This document shows positions 59,706 through 64,000 of a stretch of 64,000 bases of DNA, piece by piece. A program made the position numbers and the translations under genes. The notes under the pieces were generated by a model. The model was given only the letters and a program-made list of their open reading frames with translations. It ran no database searches and was not told the DNA's origin. Positions within the stretch are counted from its first letter, which is position 1, and every line of letters begins with the position of its first letter. This DNA is from Burkholderiales bacterium RIFCSPLOWO2_02_FULL_57_36 (GTDB lineage Bacteria; Pseudomonadota; Gammaproteobacteria; Burkholderiales; Burkholderiaceae_D): the NCBI GenBank assembly GCA_001770855.1, contig MESE01000096.1, positions 1-64,000 on the forward strand, in the 5' to 3' direction.

Positions 59706-59733
59706 GCGGGTTGTGCTTGCAAGCACAACCCGC
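59706..59733. repeat. Perfect 28-bp palindrome downstream of ilvC
   Basis: GCGGGTTGTGCTTG and its exact reverse complement CAAGCACAACCCGC, with no spacer. On RNA this folds into a hairpin of about 12 bp. It lies 25 bases after the ilvC stop and has no T-run on the minus strand. It may act as a transcript end stabiliser or be part of a repeated element. Confidence 0.75.
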
Positions 59734-59757
59734 ATGATGCCCGGCCTGATTAACGCT

Positions 59758-60822
<1,065 letters not shown>

Positions 60823-61314
60823 TTAAACCTTGAGAATACGCTCGCCGCGTCCGATTCCGGACCCGCCGGTACGAACCGTTTCCAGAATCGAGGCATGATC
60901 GATTGAATCGATGAATGCGTCGAGCTTGGTCTTGTTACCGGTCAGTTCGATCGTGTACGTTTTCTCGGTGACATCGATGACGCGTCCGCGGAAAATATCC
61001 GCGGTACGCTTCATTTCTTCGCGCTCCTTGCCGACCGCGCGCACCTTGATCAGCATCAGTTCACGCTCGATATGCGCGCCTTCGGTAAGATCGACGACCT
61101 TGACGACTTCGATCAGGCGGTTCAGGTGTTTGGTGATCTGTTCGATCACGTCATCCGAGCCGGAAGTAACGATCGTCATGCGCGACAAGGTCGCATCTTC
61201 GGTTGGAGCGACTGTCAAAGTTTCGATATTGTAACCGCGCGCCGAAAACAATCCGACCACGCGCGACAATGCGCCCGCTTCATTTTCCAGCAATACAGAG
61301 ATGATATGTCGCAT
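60823..61314 (-). CDS. ilvH: Acetolactate synthase small subunit
   Basis: The protein has 163 residues. N-terminal ACT domain (MRHIISVLLENEAGALSRVV, VGLFSARGYNIETLTVAPTE) binds valine for feedback control; the C-terminal half activates IlvI. Two bases after the ilvI stop, so the subunits are cotranslated. Confidence 0.97.
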   Translation of the reverse strand: MRHIISVLLENEAGALSRVVGLFSARGYNIETLTVAPTEDATLSRMTIVTSGSDDVIEQITKHLNRLIEVVKVVDLTEGAHIERELMLIKVRAVGKEREEMKRTADIFRGRVIDVTEKTYTIELTGNKTKLDAFIDSIDHASILETVRTGGSGIGRGERILKV

Positions 61315-61316
61315 GG

Positions 61317-63044
61317 TTACAGATCCTCCGAACCCAACAGCATTTCAGTCAGGCCTTTGCCGGCTTTGACCATCGGCCACACATTTTCGGTCTGGTCCGT
61401 GATGAAATTCATGAAAACCAGTCTGTCTTTCATCCCGAACGCCTCTTTCAGCGCACCGTCGACGTCACCCGGATTTTCAATCTTCATGCCGACATGGCCG
61501 AAAGACTCGGCCAGCATGGTGAAGTCGGGCAGCGAATCCATGTACGACTCCGAATAGCGTGAACCGTAATCGATCTGCTGCCATTGCCGCACCATGCCGA
61601 GGAATCGGTTGTTCAGCAAAATGATCTTGGGCGTCAAATGGTATTGCTTGCAAGTCGCCAACTCCTGGATGCACATCTGGATCGATGCTTCGCCGGTAAT
61701 ACAAGCGACGGTAGATCCTGGATTGGCCATTTGCACGCCCATCGCGTATGGCAATCCGACACCCATCGTGCCCAGGCCGCCCGAGTTGATCCAGCGGCGC
61801 GGCTTGTCGAAGCGGTAATATTGTGCCGCCCACATCTGGTGCTGTCCGACGTCGGAAGTAATGAAAGCATCACCCTTGGTGATCTCCCATACTTTTTCCA
61901 CCACGGATTGCGGCTTGATGACCTCGTTTGACGTCGGATATTTCAGGCAGTTACGACCGCGCCATTCGTTGATCTGTTTCCACCAATTGGCAAGCGCGCC
62001 AGCGTCGGGTTTCGACGATGAGGCTGCCTCCGCTGCATCCAGTTGCGCCAGCAGATCCTGCAACACGTCTTTTACATTGCCGACGATTGGGATATCAACC
62101 TTGACGCGCTTTGAAATCGATGACGGATCGATGTCGATATGGATGATCTTGCGCGGATGCGACGCGAAATGTTTTGGATTGCCGATCACGCGGTCGTCGA
62201 AACGCGCGCCGATGGCGATCAATACGTCGCAGTGCTGCATCGCCATGTTGGCTTCGTAAGTGCCATGCATTCCCGGCATGCCGACGAAGTTTTCGCTGGA
62301 TGCCTTGTAGGCACCAAGACCCATCAAGGTATTCGTGCACGGGAAGCCCAGCCGGTCGACCAGCTTGTTCAGCTCGGGCGCCGCATTGGCAAGAATGACG
62401 CCGCCGCCGGTATAGATCATCGGACGCTCGGCCTGCAAAAGCAGTTGCAAAGCCTTGCGGATTTGCCCGGAGTGTCCTTTATCGACCGGCTTGTATGAGC
62501 GCATATCGAGTTCTTTCGGATACTCGTACGCGCACTTGTGCATCGTGATGTCTTTGGGAATGTCGACCAGGACCGGTCCGGGACGGCCGGTGGTGGCGAT
62601 ATAGAACGCCTTTTTCATCGTCGCGGCCAAGTCCTTGACGTCCTTGACGAGGAAATTGTGCTTGACGCAAGGACGCGTAATGCCCACGGTATCGCATTCC
62701 TGGAATGCATCCTGCCCGATTGCATGCGATGGAACCTGGCCCGAAATGACGACCATTGGAATCGAATCCATGTAAGCCGTCGCCAGCCCGGTAACCGCAT
62801 TGGTGACACCGGGACCGGAAGTCACCAGAGCAACGCCGACCTTATTCGAACTCCGTGAGTAAGCATCCGCTGCGTGAACCGCAGCCTGCTCATGACGTAC
62901 CAGGATATGCTGGAACTTATCCTGGTTGAAGATTGCGTCGTAAATGTAAAGCACTGCGCCACCGGGATAGCCGAATACATGCTCGACACCCTCTTCGGCC
63001 AGGCAGCGCACGACAATTTCCGCGCCGGTTATTTCTGAATTCAT
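61317..63044 (-). CDS. ilvI: Acetolactate synthase large subunit
   Basis: The protein has 575 residues. It is a ThDP enzyme making acetolactate from two pyruvates, or acetohydroxybutyrate with 2-oxobutyrate. N-terminal ThDP-binding Glu in VRHEQAAVHAADAYSRSSNK, FAD domain in the middle, and the C-terminal ThDP motif (ITGEASIQMCIQELATC ... LLNN; GE in place of GD is usual in this group). The ATG at 63044 has GGAATG upstream. First gene of ilvIHC. Confidence 0.97.
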   Translation of the reverse strand: MNSEITGAEIVVRCLAEEGVEHVFGYPGGAVLYIYDAIFNQDKFQHILVRHEQAAVHAADAYSRSSNKVGVALVTSGPGVTNAVTGLATAYMDSIPMVVISGQVPSHAIGQDAFQECDTVGITRPCVKHNFLVKDVKDLAATMKKAFYIATTGRPGPVLVDIPKDITMHKCAYEYPKELDMRSYKPVDKGHSGQIRKALQLLLQAERPMIYTGGGVILANAAPELNKLVDRLGFPCTNTLMGLGAYKASSENFVGMPGMHGTYEANMAMQHCDVLIAIGARFDDRVIGNPKHFASHPRKIIHIDIDPSSISKRVKVDIPIVGNVKDVLQDLLAQLDAAEAASSSKPDAGALANWWKQINEWRGRNCLKYPTSNEVIKPQSVVEKVWEITKGDAFITSDVGQHQMWAAQYYRFDKPRRWINSGGLGTMGVGLPYAMGVQMANPGSTVACITGEASIQMCIQELATCKQYHLTPKIILLNNRFLGMVRQWQQIDYGSRYSESYMDSLPDFTMLAESFGHVGMKIENPGDVDGALKEAFGMKDRLVFMNFITDQTENVWPMVKAGKGLTEMLLGSEDL

Positions 63045-63558
63045 ACCACATTCCTTTCAAGGTCCATTGGAGATTGATCGGATGCTCTCTCCTTGCGAAA
63101 TTACAGGGCATCGATGGATCTGGGGCTTCCCTTTTTTGTGCGGGTTGCGCCGATTCGTCGCACATTCGTGAATGTGGTTCAAACCGGCGCTCAACGCGAC
63201 TCGTTCAGCCGGAGATTCCGAAGTACCGCTGCGGATTCCTCACGCTTGTGGCGCGGGTTAGAGCAAACAACTTTCAAATAAAGCGCGTCTGATCGGGTGG
63301 CGGCATCATGCGCCGCGCTCGAAAAGCGCAAAGATCCCTTCGAGATGACGAAGGGATTGCTACGTTAATGCGTCGCACCATTTTGGTCAAGTCAAATTCT
63401 TCGAAATCCCTTTGAAATCAAGCATTTTGAGCAAAAAACACGCACAAGCAAGGGCTTTTTTGCTAGGATTCGCACAGTTTCGAGCACGACCATGAGTACA
63501 CGAACCGGCCCCTACAATCAATCCACCTTCAGCCCAAAAACAAATCGCGCCGTATCGC
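63045..63558. other. Divergent promoter region of ilvIHC and the sigma factor gene
   Basis: The 514 bases have no convincing gene. There is a palindrome CACATTC/GAATGTG (63161-63176), and a nine-bp stem-loop ATCCCTTCG/CGAAGGGAT (63334-63342 with 63349-63357) that has no gene before it on either strand. I looked for a branched-chain amino acid leader peptide before ilvI and found none. The stem-loop resembles common intergenic palindromes. Confidence 0.4.
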
Positions 63559-64000
63559 ATGGCAACCGACAAAGAACTTTCCACTTTTCTTGAAAGCGTA
63601 GAGCGCCGGGCATTCAAGCAGGCTTTGTATGCGGTTCGCAAGGACGAGTCGGCACTGGATATTGTGCAGGATGCGATGATCAAGCTGGCCGGGAAATATG
63701 GCGACAAGCCTGCTGCAGAACTACCGTTGCTGTTTCAGCGTATTTTGCAAAACACGATCCATGATTATTTTCGCCGCGAAAAAGTGCGCGGCACATGGAT
63801 CAGCCTGTTCTCCAGCCTGGTTCCACGTTCGGAAGATAGTGAAGATTTCGATCTGCTTGACACACATGAGGCTGAAGAGGGTTCCGATGCTTCGGAATCC
63901 AGCGAAGACAAAGTCGGTCGGCACCAGATTCTTGCGGCAATCGATGAAGAAGTACAAAAACTCCCGGCCCGTCAACGAGAAGCGTTTCTCATGCGTTATT
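63559..64000 (+). CDS. ECF-type RNA polymerase sigma factor (partial, cut by the right edge)
   Basis: The first 147 residues are seen. Region 2 begins MATDKELSTFLESVERRAFK with ALDIVQDAMIKLAGKYGDKP and FQRILQNTIHDYFRREKVRG, which is the sigma-70 region 2 pattern (-10 recognition). After an acidic linker (SEDSEDFDLLDTHEAEEGSD) region 4 begins (LPARQREAFLMRY). Sigma factors of this group in Oxalobacteraceae sit beside DUF3619 and DUF3106 genes, which would be off the window. No good ribosome binding site; the start is by family fit. Confidence 0.88.
   Translation, partial: MATDKELSTFLESVERRAFKQALYAVRKDESALDIVQDAMIKLAGKYGDKPAAELPLLFQRILQNTIHDYFRREKVRGTWISLFSSLVPRSEDSEDFDLLDTHEAEEGSDASESSEDKVGRHQILAAIDEEVQKLPARQREAFLMRY

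Noticed and set aside
63334..63357. Stem-loop before ilvI as an ilv attenuator
   Set aside because: No T-run follows it on the minus strand and no leader peptide rich in Ile, Leu or Val was found nearby.

Overview
This 64 kb window is chromosomal DNA of a betaproteobacterium, most likely family Oxalobacteraceae (Herminiimonas/Janthinobacterium-like). Three things point there: the gene order tpiA-secG-tRNA-Leu-nuoA-N with separate nuoC and nuoD, the block thrS-infC-rpmI-rplT-pheS-pheT-ihfA-merR, and ilvI-ilvH-ilvC followed by pssA and leuA. The assignment rests on recognised gene order and protein families, not on a database search. Coding density is high, most genes lie on the minus strand, and no phage, transposase, CRISPR array or integron was seen.

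Layout. 1-7.2 kb is an accessory stretch of envelope and stress proteins: a membrane-anchored MORN-repeat/C13-peptidase fusion, a small conserved protein, a CsbD-like protein, two proteins sharing an Asp-rich calcium-type repeat, an MscS channel, a secreted small protein and CreA. 7.2-13.4 kb holds a TetR regulator divergent from a DUF1304 membrane protein, then a translationally coupled DUF2339-DUF3999 pair. 13.5-21.4 kb is the translation block, with infC read from an AUA start codon and a Phe-rich leader ORF plus terminator before pheS. 21.4-29.7 kb has tRNA-Val, relA, ridA, a hydrolase, 3-hydroxybutyrate dehydrogenase, succinyl-CoA:3-ketoacid CoA-transferase with a PAS-LuxR regulator, a thioesterase and an SDR: a 3-hydroxybutyrate/ketone-body (PHB breakdown) locus. 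30-34 kb has ETF-ubiquinone oxidoreductase, a diguanylate cyclase with a CxxCH heme motif, and a NUDIX hydrolase.

34-49.1 kb is the complete 14-gene complex I operon (nuoA-N, minus strand), followed downstream by a frame-disrupted DUF2818 gene. 49.2-54.6 kb has tRNA-Leu, secG, tpiA, a quinone oxidoreductase, pnp and rpsO. 54.7-63 kb has a lipoprotein, leuA, pssA, a truncated remnant of psd, a SIMPL-domain protein and ilvC-ilvH-ilvI, with tandem copies of the ilvC 3' end downstream of ilvC. The right edge cuts an ECF-type sigma factor gene.

How the genes work together: most of the window is core metabolism (respiration, branched-chain amino acids, translation). The less ordinary points are two decayed genes (psd and DUF2818), the triplicated ilvC tail with strong palindromes, the MORN-peptidase fusion, the repeat-sharing Asp-rich protein pair, the heme-type cyclic-di-GMP enzyme, and several translation-level control signals. 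I found no clear multi-gene system that looks wholly new.
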